From positions 1,411-53,564 of the forward strand of contig DCUB01000013.1 of NCBI GenBank assembly GCA_002329365.1: a DNA stretch of 52,154 nucleotides, given 5' to 3'. This stretch comes from Ruminococcaceae bacterium UBA1425. Lineage in GTDB: Bacteria > Bacillota > Clostridia > Oscillospirales > Acutalibacteraceae. Under the pieces are notes generated by a model. It saw nothing but the letters and a program-made list of their open reading frames with translations. It was not told the origin of the DNA and searched no databases. Positions 1 through 7,222 of the stretch are shown in pieces. Positions within the stretch are counted from its first letter, which is position 1. Every line of letters starts with the position of its first letter. The translations under genes were made by a program, and so were the position numbers.

Positions 1-216
1 GGTTTGGTTGCCGCTTAACAAGGCATCCACCGTAACGCCGAGTGCGTTGGCAATCAGGATCAGGGTGGAAAGGCTTGCCTTTTTCGCGGCGGTTTCGATC
101 AGGCTTATGTACGGTACGGACATATCGATCTGCTCCGCAAGCTCAGCCTGGGACATCCCTTTCGCGCGGCGGATTTCCTTGACCCTCCGGCCGATGTGCT
201 TGAAATTGACTGACAT
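1..216 (-). CDS. XRE-family HTH transcriptional regulator (C-terminus beyond window)
   Basis: DNA-binding regulator of the lambda Cro/C1 type. Translating the minus strand from the ATG at 214-216 gives 72 residues that run off the left edge. They form a classic five-helix HTH_3 domain: RRVKEIRRAKGMSQAELAEQ, then a recognition helix around MSVPYISLIE, then LIANALGVTVDALL. A strong Shine-Dalgarno (cctcct, 225-230) sits 8 nt upstream. It lies 93 bp downstream of the Fic gene on the same strand, so it may be cotranscribed with it or have its own promoter. A small inverted repeat (TTGTGT 232-237, ACACAA 252-257) just upstream could be an autoregulatory site. The fold call is firm; targets are unknown because the protein is incomplete. 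Confidence 0.88.
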   Translation of the reverse strand, partial: MSVNFKHIGRRVKEIRRAKGMSQAELAEQIDMSVPYISLIETAAKKASLSTLILIANALGVTVDALLSGNQT

Positions 217-309
217 AAAAATATCCTCCTATTGTGTATGATTTTCATTAAACACAATGGAGGATGTTTTGGCTTCGGCACAGCGTTTTTCACATAGTTA
301 ATGGTGTTT

Positions 310-1455
310 TTATACTGTCCCTTCACGCAGGATGTCAAGATAGGCGGCGTAGGAAAACGTCCTGTTGCGCTGCTCGCCGGAGTTTTGTGTCAGGATGCCC
401 ATTTCACAAAGCCGCCGGACAGAATCGGATACCGTCTTAAATGTAGTATCCAAAGCGGCCGCTGTCTTTTGGATTTCAATGATGGGGTTTTCCTCAAGGT
501 AAGCGAACAGGCGCAGCGCTGTTTTAGAGGCGCGGCCCATCCCGCTGATGGAGGCGATATTTCTATCATGGAGCACCGTCAGCTTATCAATGGTATCCGT
601 TGCGTCCTCGGCGGATTCGTAGATCGCCTGCAGGAAAAACTTGATCCACTGCTCATAGTTTCCGTTGCGGCGCACCTCACCCAGACGGTCATAATATTCT
701 ATACGGTTCTTTTTCAAAAAATATGAAATATATAACGCGGGGGTTGTCAGCACGCCTTTGTCCATCAGGTATAAGGTGATGAGCAGCCGACCGATACGTC
801 CGTTGCCGTCCAAAAACGGGTGGATGGTTTCAAACTGATAGTGGATCAAGGCGGCGCGAATCAAAACATCAAGCGCATCATCGTCGTTGATGTATTTTTC
901 AAGGTCAGACATTGCTACCGTCATATCTTCCGGCGCCGGAGGGATAAACCGGGCATTCTTCAATGTGCTGCCCTGGCCGCCGATCCAGTTTTGGGAATAG
1001 CGGAACTCACCCGGACTTTTCTCCTGCCCGCGGACGCCTGCCATCAGCACCGCGTGTGCTTCCTTAATCAGTCGGTTGCACAACGGCAGCTCGTTCAACT
1101 TGGCGATCGCAAAATCGGTTGCCTTGATGTAATTGATAACATCGGCGACATTGCGGTTGGCATTTTCGTCAATCAGCGGGTCAAGCACATCCTCCAGTGT
1201 GGCCTGCGTTCCTTCAATCTGGGACGACATCAACGCTTCCTTGCGTACATACATTGATATAAACAAATTAACGTTCGGAATCCGCACCGCGATGCCTTCC
1301 AGAAGGGCAAGCTGTTTATTGGCTTTTACCAATAGCTCGACAGTTTCGTTATCGAGTTCCACCAGAGGATTTGGCGGCAGCGGCGATGGCGTGAATGATT
1401 TGTATGCCGCCTCACCCGACAGGTTCGTTTTTAGTTTTCCGGCCCTATCCATCAT
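310..1455 (-). CDS. Fic family protein (class II AMPylator-like, C-terminal winged helix)
   Basis: A 381-residue Fic-domain protein. The full catalytic motif HPFLDGNGRIGR is at residues 212-223; this loop normally transfers AMP, or another nucleotide-linked group, to a target hydroxyl. An N-terminal Fic_N segment carries SSQIEG (77-82), which matches the [ST]xxxE[GN] inhibitory helix of class II Fic proteins, so the enzyme is probably self-inhibited. The C-terminal 70-80 residues look like a winged helix (IQKTAAALDTTFKTVSDSVR), as in many stand-alone bacterial Fic proteins. The promoter at 1497-1525 is near consensus. The substrate cannot be told from sequence; self-modification, housekeeping targets or a toxin-like role all remain open. 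Confidence 0.93.
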   Translation of the reverse strand: MMDRAGKLKTNLSGEAAYKSFTPSPLPPNPLVELDNETVELLVKANKQLALLEGIAVRIPNVNLFISMYVRKEALMSSQIEGTQATLEDVLDPLIDENANRNVADVINYIKATDFAIAKLNELPLCNRLIKEAHAVLMAGVRGQEKSPGEFRYSQNWIGGQGSTLKNARFIPPAPEDMTVAMSDLEKYINDDDALDVLIRAALIHYQFETIHPFLDGNGRIGRLLITLYLMDKGVLTTPALYISYFLKKNRIEYYDRLGEVRRNGNYEQWIKFFLQAIYESAEDATDTIDKLTVLHDRNIASISGMGRASKTALRLFAYLEENPIIEIQKTAAALDTTFKTVSDSVRRLCEMGILTQNSGEQRNRTFSYAAYLDILREGTV

Positions 1456-1496
1456 ATATGTGCGGCCTCCTTTGCGAAAAGTTAATTACAAGGGGT

Positions 1497-1525
1497 ATTA
1501 TAGCACTTTTATTTTAGTTTGTCAA
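1497..1525 (-). promoter_or_regulatory. Sigma-A promoter of the Fic gene, with overlapping inverted repeat
   Basis: On the minus strand TTGACA (1520-1525), a 17-nt spacer and TATAAT (1497-1502) are a perfect consensus, about 40 nt upstream of the Fic start. A 10-bp inverted repeat, TTTTATTTTA (1507-1516) and TAAAATAAAA (1533-1542), brackets the -35 box and could be an operator. The promoter is clear; the operator is speculative because the arms are simple AT runs. Confidence 0.8.
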
Positions 1526-1610
1526 GATAAAGTAAAATAAAACAAGGCTGCTGATTATTTGTTGTTTTAGTTTTGGATTTACTGGTGCAAAATTTGAAAT
1601 CGTTAAAAGA

Positions 1611-1701
1611 TGCACCGTTCCAAAATGGCGGCGGTGCATTTTATCAATAGATAGTACCTTTGCCAAAAACGGCAAGCAACAGAAATGTTGCTTGCCGTTT
1701 T
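1611..1701. terminator. Two stem-loops, the second a strong bidirectional terminator
   Basis: Perfect 15-bp arms at 1666-1680 and 1687-1701 enclose a 6-nt loop, with A and T runs at both ends, so the stem can stop transcription in either direction. On the minus strand it would follow the broken DUF4230-like gene. A weaker hairpin (TGCACCG 1611-1617 with CGGTGCA 1632-1638, then TTTTAT) lies beside it and could act on the plus strand. Confidence 0.75.
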
Positions 1702-1772
1702 TACTTCTTACTATTTAAATTGCGCATGGGACATCCTTTGAGAATAAGAGCTGTTTGATTTACCCGTCTTTA

Positions 1773-1979
1773 TTAATCATCCCATTCAATCTCAACAGTA
1801 TAACTGTCGTCTGCACTCTTGAGCATTGATTTAACGATAGTTTCGGCATTTTTCTTTGCTGTATCAAGCAAGCCATACTCCTTGGCTCGCTTAACCATTT
1901 CTGCCTCGAATTTCTTCTGAGCCTCATTTACATCTTCGGTGCTGATTTGATTAAGTATATTTTTCGTCTCGTCACCATA
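1773..1979 (-). pseudogene. C-terminal remnant of a DUF4230-like protein
   Basis: Reading the minus strand, an open frame of 68 codons ends at a stop at 1773-1775 and is closed upstream by a stop at 1980-1982. It encodes a charged helical tail (segments such as DVNEAQKKFEAEM and AKKNAETIVKSML, ending VEIEWDD) that resembles the C-terminus of DUF4230 proteins. The part encoding the N-terminus is absent; the next bases upstream belong to the promoter region of the divergent sugar cassette. It has no plausible start or ribosome site but keeps a downstream terminator, so it looks like the surviving 3-prime end of a deleted gene. The family name is from memory and moderately sure. Confidence 0.55.
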
Positions 1980-2079
1980 TTATGCGAGGATTGTAAACAG
2001 TTATTGAAAAATATTAATCTGTATTCGGATTATTTGTTGTGAAAAACAGCGAAGCTTTTTCGGGTTTCTTCATTTTTTC

Positions 2080-2108
2080 TTGAAATATACCATGCGCGGT
2101 GATATACT
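2080..2108 (+). promoter_or_regulatory. Promoter of the sugar isomerase cassette
   Basis: TTGAAA (2080-2085), a 17-nt spacer and TATACT (2103-2108) precede the ATG at 2143 by about 35 nt, with AAGGGAGGGA (2125-2134) as ribosome site. This also argues against translation starting at the upstream in-frame ATT-rich codons near 2080. Confidence 0.65.
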
Positions 2109-2142
2109 TGTTTATGCTATTTTCAAGGGAGGGATTATTAAA

Positions 2143-2970
2143 ATGGAAATCGGCTGCGCTCTTATGGGCGGCACCTTTATGCCTGAGTTCAAGGGGGACA
2201 ACTCGGCACAGGAAACGGCATTTGACCGGCTTGTTTCCGGCTATCGCCTTGCTCTTCAAATGGGCTTTGACTACATCGAGGCGTCGGCGGGAGAGATACT
2301 TGCCCTTTCGGCGGAAGAAATAAAGACGCTCGTTAACATGAAAAATGACGGCAGCTTCTCCCTGCGGTACGTCAACAGCTTCGTGCGCGGTGACCTTAAA
2401 ATATGCACGGAAAAAGCCGAGGTCTTAAGTCAATACGCGAGTGACGTCATAAGCCGCGTATCGGCGCTCGGAGCAGGCGTAATAGTTTTCGGAAGCGGCG
2501 TGGCGAGAAAGCATCCCGAATCCATGACACGCGAGGAGGGTATGGAGAAGTTTCTTGAGTTCTTAGGTGTGTGCGGCAAAATCGCCGGGGAATACGGCGT
2601 GAAAATCGCCCTTGAGCCGCTTAACGCGACCGAGACAAATATACTAAACAAGGTGTCGGAGGGCGCGGAGCTTGTGCGCTCGCTTAAAAGCCCCGAAATC
2701 GTTTTGCTTGCGGACGCTTTTCATATGGCGATGGAGGGCGAGAGCGCACCGGTCATTCTTGAAAACGCGGACATAATTTCACATATACATGTATCCGAAG
2801 CGCCGGGGAGGGTTTATCCCGGAAAGTTCGGCGGTGAATATCTCATAACGCTCGGAAAAGAGCTTGTAAAATCAGGTTTTGACAAGGATTTGACAGTCGA
2901 GTGCTGTTTTGATGATTTTGAAAAAGAAGGGCCGGAGGCATTCCGGTTTGTAAAGGAGAAAATGTTATGA
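2143..2970 (+). CDS. Sugar phosphate isomerase/epimerase, xylose-isomerase-like TIM barrel
   Basis: A 275-residue AP-endonuclease-2-type TIM barrel protein, the usual size of metal-dependent ketose epimerases and sugar isomerases. Likely metal and substrate residues are visible in order: Glu in ALEPLN, Asp/His in LADAFHM, His in HIHVSEAPGR and Glu in VECCF. The ATG at 2143 is preferred over longer frames because of the ribosome site 8 nt upstream and the promoter before it. Its stop overlaps the next start (ATGA), so the two are translationally coupled. The sugar is unknown. The family includes IolE/IolI-like, hydroxypyruvate isomerase-like and tagatose epimerase-like enzymes. Confidence 0.88.
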   Translation: MEIGCALMGGTFMPEFKGDNSAQETAFDRLVSGYRLALQMGFDYIEASAGEILALSAEEIKTLVNMKNDGSFSLRYVNSFVRGDLKICTEKAEVLSQYASDVISRVSALGAGVIVFGSGVARKHPESMTREEGMEKFLEFLGVCGKIAGEYGVKIALEPLNATETNILNKVSEGAELVRSLKSPEIVLLADAFHMAMEGESAPVILENADIISHIHVSEAPGRVYPGKFGGEYLITLGKELVKSGFDKDLTVECCFDDFEKEGPEAFRFVKEKML

Positions 2971-3782
2971 GCTTTGAACTGAAAAGAAAAGGAAACGATG
3001 TGGATGTCTACCTCGACGGCAGGCTTTTTACAACCTGCGTCAACAGCGCCGATTATAAGGCGCCGTTTATGGCGCCTGTGCTTACAAAGGACGGCGTAAG
3101 CTTTACGCGCCCCGACCTTCGCCACAGGGAGCACCCGCACCAGCGTTCCGTATTCGTCGGCATCGGCGACGTCAACGGCTATGATTTCTGGAACGAGAAC
3201 GGTAAGCCGCTCGGACTTATCCGCGCGAAAAGTGTCGAAACCTCCGGCGACGGCGAAAACGTATACGTTTCCGTTTCTTCAGTCTGGCAGGGCAGAAGGG
3301 GCAAAAAGTTCCTTGACGAGGAGCGCGTTTACACCTTTTCGAAGGTCAGCGACAAGTGCGTAAGGGTTGATATTTCTTTAAAGCTTTCGGCAAACTACGG
3401 CAGCATAAAATTCGGAAAAACAAAGGAAGCGGGACCGCTCGGAATACGCGTTGCCGACGAAATGCGCGCCGACAGGGGCGGCAGCTTCGTAAACTCCGAG
3501 GGCGGCGTAAACGAGGATGGCTGCTGGGGCAAAACAGCGCGCTGGTGCAATTACAGCGGCGTCGTATCGGGCAAAAAAATAGGCATAGCCGCCTTTGACC
3601 ATGCCGGAAACGAGCGCTATCCCACCGCGTGGCACGTTCGCAACTACGGGCTAATGGCGCTCAACAATTTTTATTTTAAGGGCGGCTATAAGCTGAAAAA
3701 GGGCGAGAGCGTGACGTACAACTTCACAATATGCTTCTGGGAAGACAGCTTTGACGCCGAAGCGTATTCTTCGTCATTATAA
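2967..3782 (+). CDS. DUF6807 (PmoA-like) family protein
   Basis: A 271-residue protein with the hallmark HPHQRSVFVGIGDVNGYDFW (residues 52-71), matching the HHRG-FFG-GDVNG-DFW block of DUF6807 proteins, which databases often label 'PmoA family' without methane oxidation being involved. The later segment GMAAFDH-type region (KKIGIAAFDHAGNERYPTAW) also fits. There is no signal peptide and no membrane segment. Such proteins commonly sit beside Gfo/Idh dehydrogenases and TIM-barrel epimerases in sugar loci, and here the gene overlaps an isomerase/epimerase by 4 nt. A role on a sugar or glycoside is inferred from neighbours; the reaction is unknown. Confidence 0.8.
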   Translation: MSFELKRKGNDVDVYLDGRLFTTCVNSADYKAPFMAPVLTKDGVSFTRPDLRHREHPHQRSVFVGIGDVNGYDFWNENGKPLGLIRAKSVETSGDGENVYVSVSSVWQGRRGKKFLDEERVYTFSKVSDKCVRVDISLKLSANYGSIKFGKTKEAGPLGIRVADEMRADRGGSFVNSEGGVNEDGCWGKTARWCNYSGVVSGKKIGIAAFDHAGNERYPTAWHVRNYGLMALNNFYFKGGYKLKKGESVTYNFTICFWEDSFDAEAYSSSL

Positions 3783-3793
3783 AGGAGAATTTA

Positions 3794-4180
3794 ATGACCG
3801 CCGACGAAATTTTAGAGTATTGCCTTAAAAAGAAAAACGCATATATCGACTATCCTTTCGGCGAAATTCCCGTCTGTGTGCGGCTTCGCGTCGAAAACAA
3901 AACTCCGATTTTCGCCCAGCTTAATCCCAATCCCGACAATTTCAGGATAACGCTTTCCTGCGAGCCGGCGACGGGCGATTTTTACAGGCGGATGTATCCC
4001 GGCACAGTGGTTCGCGGATATCACTGTCCGCCTGTCACGCAGCCGTATTTCAACACCGTTTCACTTAACGGCACAGTGCCCGACGACGTGCTTAAAACAA
4101 TGATGGACGAGGCGTACGAGGCGGTTGTGAAGAAGCTGCCGAAAAGGCTGCAAAGGCAGCTTGCCGGGGAAGTTTCTTAG
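3794..4180 (+). CDS. MmcQ/YjbR family protein
   Basis: A 128-residue protein that matches the MmcQ/YjbR (DUF419) family over its whole length. It has the opening DEILEYCLKKKNAYIDYPFG, the central phosphate-binding-like core FAQLNP....ITLSCEP, and the late YFNTVSLNGTVPDDVLKTMM segment. The fold is a CyaY-like double-wing domain sometimes annotated as DNA-binding, but its biochemical role is not settled. It starts 11 nt after the DUF6807 gene with a good AAAGGAG site, so it is the third gene of the cassette. No terminator is seen after it; dispersed repeats follow directly. Confidence 0.87.
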   Translation: MTADEILEYCLKKKNAYIDYPFGEIPVCVRLRVENKTPIFAQLNPNPDNFRITLSCEPATGDFYRRMYPGTVVRGYHCPPVTQPYFNTVSLNGTVPDDVLKTMMDEAYEAVVKKLPKRLQRQLAGEVS

Positions 4181-4199
4181 AAATATTGAAGTGCTGAAA

Positions 4200-4293
4200 G
4201 ATTCTTCGATTTGCTTAGAAGATTCTTCGCTACGCTCAGAATGACAGGTTGCGTTCCCATGTCATCCTGAGGCGCAACGCGTCGAAGGATCTT
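4200..4293. repeat. Dispersed GATTCTTCG/TCATCCTGAGG repeat, copy 1
   Basis: A compound repeat made of GATTCTTCG units, CGCTCAGAATGACAG and the inverted module TCATCCTGAGGCGC..CGAAGGATC. The same modules recur at 22160-22230 and 33548-33692. It carries no open frame and lies directly after the MmcQ gene. Modules of this kind are widespread intergenic repeats in bacteria; no function is known to me. Confidence 0.8.
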
Positions 4294-4312
4294 AAGATGT
4301 ACGGGATAGCAG

Positions 4313-4475
4313 GGACACGGCGCGCCGTGTCCGAGTGCAGCGTTAATGTTTTTTTCGGAACGGTCAGGACCGTTCCCTACTTAAGTTTTCATCGTTTTGC
4401 ATTTTGAAGCGCCTTTAAGTCATTCTTTAATTTCCAGGACGTCTGCCGGCTTCGGGCGCACACGCTGGTGCGCCC
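4313..4475. repeat. Cluster of three short palindromes
   Basis: Three different palindromes: GGACACGGCG/CGCCGTGTCC (4313-4332), GGAACGGTC-AG-GACCGTTCC (4357-4376) and GGGCGCAC-6-GTGCGCCC (4454-4475). The second and third are followed by CCTAC or CCCCTAC-like tails. The first two families recur at 22366-22385 and 46982-47001, and at 22410-22429, 32194-32239 and 47018-47043. Together with the preceding copy-1 repeat they fill most of this 454-bp gap. Confidence 0.85.
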
Positions 4476-4534
4476 CTACGATTTCGTACGTTATACGGTA
4501 TTACAACGCAAATGGATAAGCCGTCAAAAACACA

Positions 4535-4596
4535 GGCTGTAACAATACTTCAAATCCCGCAAGGGAACGTATGAGGTATTGTTACAGCCGTTTTTT
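4535..4596 (-). terminator. Bidirectional terminator-like stem downstream of the sialidase
   Basis: 14-bp perfect arms (GGCTGTAACAATAC 4535-4548 and its complement 4576-4589) with a 27-nt loop. The plus side ends in GTTTTTT; the minus side ends in a shorter GTGTTTTT. It lies about 45 bp beyond the sialidase stop and fits as the end of the ABC-sialidase operon. Confidence 0.7.
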
Positions 4597-4603
4597 GCTC
4601 AAA

Positions 4604-4641
4604 AAAGCGGAGTATTCAATTCAAAGCGGAGTATTCAATTC
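4604..4641. repeat. 19-bp perfect tandem duplication spanning the sialidase stop
   Basis: AAAGCGGAGTATTCAATTC occurs twice without a gap (4604-4622 and 4623-4641). The sialidase stop codon lies in the second copy. It is a small local duplication with no sign of function. Confidence 0.85.
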
Positions 4642-5687
4642 AAATCGTCAACAGTCATTCTGACAAGCACGGCGCGGCGGTAGTCGTCCGTTTCGTACAT
4701 TACATATATTCTGCCGGCTGCGTCAACGCAGATATCGGCATATGCCGATTCGCCGCTTGTTATTCTGCGCCGGAGCTGCCATGTTCTGCCGCCGTCAATG
4801 CTCCCCTTAACTGTCAGATTCCGCCGCTCGTGCTCGTCCTCGCAGTTGACGAACAATATAATCCGCCGCCCGTCATCCGCCGTGATTCTTGCCGAACTGC
4901 CGAAGCAGCAGGGGTCGGCAAGCGACTTGTCCTCTGTCATGGTTGTCCAGCCGTCAATACCGTTTTTGCTGAACGAAACGGCGCGGTAGCCCGGCATGTG
5001 GCGGATGTTAAGCATAACGCCGCCGTCCGGCAGCCCGACAGCCGTCGTTTCGTTCGGGTCCGTTATTTCCCCCTGCGGAACTCTTTCGGACAGGCAAAAG
5101 CTCCGCCCGTTGTCGCGGCTGTAAAAAACGCGCACCTCTGCGGGGTGATGGCTTTTTGGCTCGGAGCCTGCCGATTTCGGCACAAGCCAGACGGGCACAA
5201 GCAGCGTGCCGTCGTCCTGGCATATTCCGTGCCCCGGTCCGAACGCGAAAGCGTTATGGTATTCGGGCATGGTGCTGTCAATAATGCTGACGGGCTCGCT
5301 CCACGTCCTGCCGTCGTCGCGGCTCTGGCGGTAAAGAGCGTCGCCGCCGATTGAAGTAACGCCGTATTCGACGCAGTAAAGGAAATGGATAACACCGTCC
5401 GCGCCCTGAATCATTACGGGATTGTTTACTGTTCTGCACGTTTCGGAGCCTTCGGCAAGCACAAAGGGCTCTGAAAACGTTTCGCCGCCGTCCTCACTTC
5501 GCAGGAGGATAATATCCATGTCCGCCCAGTCGCTGCCGCTCATCCTCGCCTCAAAATACGCGAGGATTACGCCGCTTTTTGCGGCTATCATACCGGGAAT
5601 GCGGTATTTTTCATATTTGTATGAGCCGCACGGCGACCGCCCGGGCAGGACGGTCTTACTCTTTAGCTCATTGCGGGATTCTGACAT
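4635..5687 (-). CDS. Sialidase-like BNR-repeat hydrolase (GH33-like), cytoplasmic
   Basis: A 350-residue six-bladed beta-propeller of the exo-alpha-sialidase type. The RIP motif (YRIPG, Arg29) is present near the N-terminus. ARMSGSDWADMDI follows, matching the region that holds the acid/base Asp, then the first Asp box, SEDGGETF. More Asp boxes are SRDDGRTW, SRDNGRSF and SIDGGRTW. No signal peptide or anchor is seen, so the enzyme would act inside the cell on imported oligosaccharide or glycoconjugate. It starts 12 nt after the ABC ATPase gene with a GGAGGG site and is thus the last gene of that operon. A non-sialic-acid substrate is possible, since BNR propellers are diverse. Confidence 0.85.
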   Translation of the reverse strand: MSESRNELKSKTVLPGRSPCGSYKYEKYRIPGMIAAKSGVILAYFEARMSGSDWADMDIILLRSEDGGETFSEPFVLAEGSETCRTVNNPVMIQGADGVIHFLYCVEYGVTSIGGDALYRQSRDDGRTWSEPVSIIDSTMPEYHNAFAFGPGHGICQDDGTLLVPVWLVPKSAGSEPKSHHPAEVRVFYSRDNGRSFCLSERVPQGEITDPNETTAVGLPDGGVMLNIRHMPGYRAVSFSKNGIDGWTTMTEDKSLADPCCFGSSARITADDGRRIILFVNCEDEHERRNLTVKGSIDGGRTWQLRRRITSGESAYADICVDAAGRIYVMYETDDYRRAVLVRMTVDDLN

Positions 5688-5699
5688 AAACCCTCCGTT

Positions 5700-6437
5700 T
5701 TACAAAACCTTTGAAAGGAAATCCTTAAGGCGGGCGCTTTTCGGATTGCCGAAAAACTCCGCGGGGCTTCCCTCCTCCATAAAAACGCCCTCGTCTATAA
5801 ACATAATCCGTGAGGCGACCTCCCGGGCAAAGCCCATTTCGTGGGTTACGACAACCATAGTCATACCGCTTTTGGCAAGCTCTTTCATTACCTCCAGCAC
5901 CTCGCCGACCATCTCCGGGTCAAGCGCCGATGTAGGCTCGTCAAAAAGCATAACGTCGGGGTTCATCGCGAGTGCGCGTACAATTGCCACCCTCTGCTTT
6001 TGTCCGCCCGAGAGCTGTGAAGGATATGAGTCCGCGCGGTCCTCAAGCCCAACCTTTCGAAGCAGAGCCCTTGCCTGCTCCTGCGCCTTTTCCTTCGGCA
6101 GCTTCTGAAGCTTTGTTAGCGCTAATGTCATGTTGCGCATTATTGTCATGTGCGGAAAAAGATTGAACTGCTGAAATACCATGCCCATCTTCTGACGGTG
6201 CAGGTTTATGTCTGTCCTGCGGTCAGTTATCTCGATGCCCTCAAAAAAGACGTGGCCCTTTTCAGGCTCCTCAAGCAGGTTAAGACAGCGCAGAAAAGTC
6301 GATTTTCCGCAGCCGGAAGGACCTATAATAACAACGACCTCGCCCTTTTTAATCTCGGTTGAAATGCCTTTCAGAACCTCAAGCTTACCGAATCTTTTAT
6401 GAAGGTTTTCAACCTTTATAAGTATTTCGTCATTCAC
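5700..6437 (-). CDS. Polar amino acid ABC transporter, ATP-binding protein
   Basis: A 245-residue GlnQ/HisP-type ATPase. It has Walker A GPSGCGKST (about residue 40), the Q-loop in VFQQFNLFPHMT, the ABC signature LSGGQKQR, Walker B VMLFDEP and the H-loop in VVVTHEMGFAREVA, all intact. It powers import through the permease encoded just upstream and overlaps that gene by 8 bp. The sialidase gene follows after 12 bp. The family imports polar amino acids (glutamine, arginine, histidine, cystine); the exact substrate is set by the binding protein and cannot be read here. Confidence 0.94.
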   Translation of the reverse strand: MNDEILIKVENLHKRFGKLEVLKGISTEIKKGEVVVIIGPSGCGKSTFLRCLNLLEEPEKGHVFFEGIEITDRRTDINLHRQKMGMVFQQFNLFPHMTIMRNMTLALTKLQKLPKEKAQEQARALLRKVGLEDRADSYPSQLSGGQKQRVAIVRALAMNPDVMLFDEPTSALDPEMVGEVLEVMKELAKSGMTMVVVTHEMGFAREVASRIMFIDEGVFMEEGSPAEFFGNPKSARLKDFLSKVL

Positions 6438-7161
6438 TTCTGCGCAGCCTCCTTTCGAGTCTCTTCATCAGATAGTCAAGGCAGAGAACCATGATAAGAT
6501 AGATTAACGCGGCGGCTATCAGAGGCATGAACGCGGAATAGGTGATGCCCCTTATGATATATGCTCCCCTCGTCAGGTCCTGCAGCGCAATGTAGCCGCA
6601 GATTGAAGTTTCCTTAAGCAGAACAATGAACTCGTTGCCGAGCGCGGGAACGACATTTTTGAAGGCCTGCGGCAGGACTATGTAACACATCGTGCGGACG
6701 TAATTGAAGCCGAGGCTCCTCCCCGCCTCCATCTGTCCGCGGTCGATAGACATAATGCCGCTGCGGACTATTTCGGCGACATACGCGCCGGAGTTAATGC
6801 CGAACGCGAGAATAGCGACAAAAGCCTTGTCGATATTTATGCTTGCAAATATAACGTAATACATTATTAAAAGCTGTATAACAGTCGGCGTTCCGCGGAT
6901 AACATTCAGATACAGCTTTGATAAAAAGTCGATAAGATTAATGAAGAACCTGCCCAACGGGTTAAACCGCGAGAGGTCGCTCAGGTCGTGGGTGGAACGT
7001 ATAATCGCGATGATAACGCCTAACGCAATTCCCATAAGCACCGCGAAGAAGGAAACGCGAAGCGTTACCATAAGACCGTCGGAAAGGTATTCCCAGCGCG
7101 AGCCTGTTATAAAGTTGCGTAAAAATTCGTCCTTAATATTTAACCAAAAATCCAAACACAA
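6430..7161 (-). CDS. Polar amino acid ABC transporter, permease
   Basis: A 243-residue membrane protein of the HisM/GlnP family. A short cytoplasmic lead is followed by about five hydrophobic segments. The EAA loop (EAGRSLGFNYVRTMCYIVLPQAFKNVVPALGNE) sits in the middle and docks the ATPase. VIRGTPTVIQLLIMYY is the typical third-segment signature of this family. One permease gene is present, so a homodimer is likely. It lies 61 bp downstream of the binding-protein gene, with a hairpin in between, and overlaps the ATPase gene. Confidence 0.94.
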   Translation of the reverse strand: MCLDFWLNIKDEFLRNFITGSRWEYLSDGLMVTLRVSFFAVLMGIALGVIIAIIRSTHDLSDLSRFNPLGRFFINLIDFLSKLYLNVIRGTPTVIQLLIMYYVIFASINIDKAFVAILAFGINSGAYVAEIVRSGIMSIDRGQMEAGRSLGFNYVRTMCYIVLPQAFKNVVPALGNEFIVLLKETSICGYIALQDLTRGAYIIRGITYSAFMPLIAAALIYLIMVLCLDYLMKRLERRLRRSE

Positions 7162-7180
7162 GCCCCCCTAAAACGAGAAA

Positions 7181-7202
7181 AGGGCTGTACGTTTACAGCC
7201 CT
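7181..7202 (-). terminator. Intra-operon hairpin after the binding-protein gene
   Basis: AGGGCTGTA (7181-7189) and TACAGCCCT (7194-7202) pair across a 4-nt loop. On the minus strand the stem is followed by TTTTC only, so it is a weak terminator or an RNA-stabilising stem. This arrangement commonly lets a binding protein be made in excess over its permease. Confidence 0.55.
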
Positions 7203-7222
7203 GTAATCTGAGCAATCGGAAA

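Noticed and set aside
2967..3782. Methane monooxygenase subunit (from the PmoA label of the family)
   Set aside because: The label is a database relic; the protein is soluble and lies with sugar genes.
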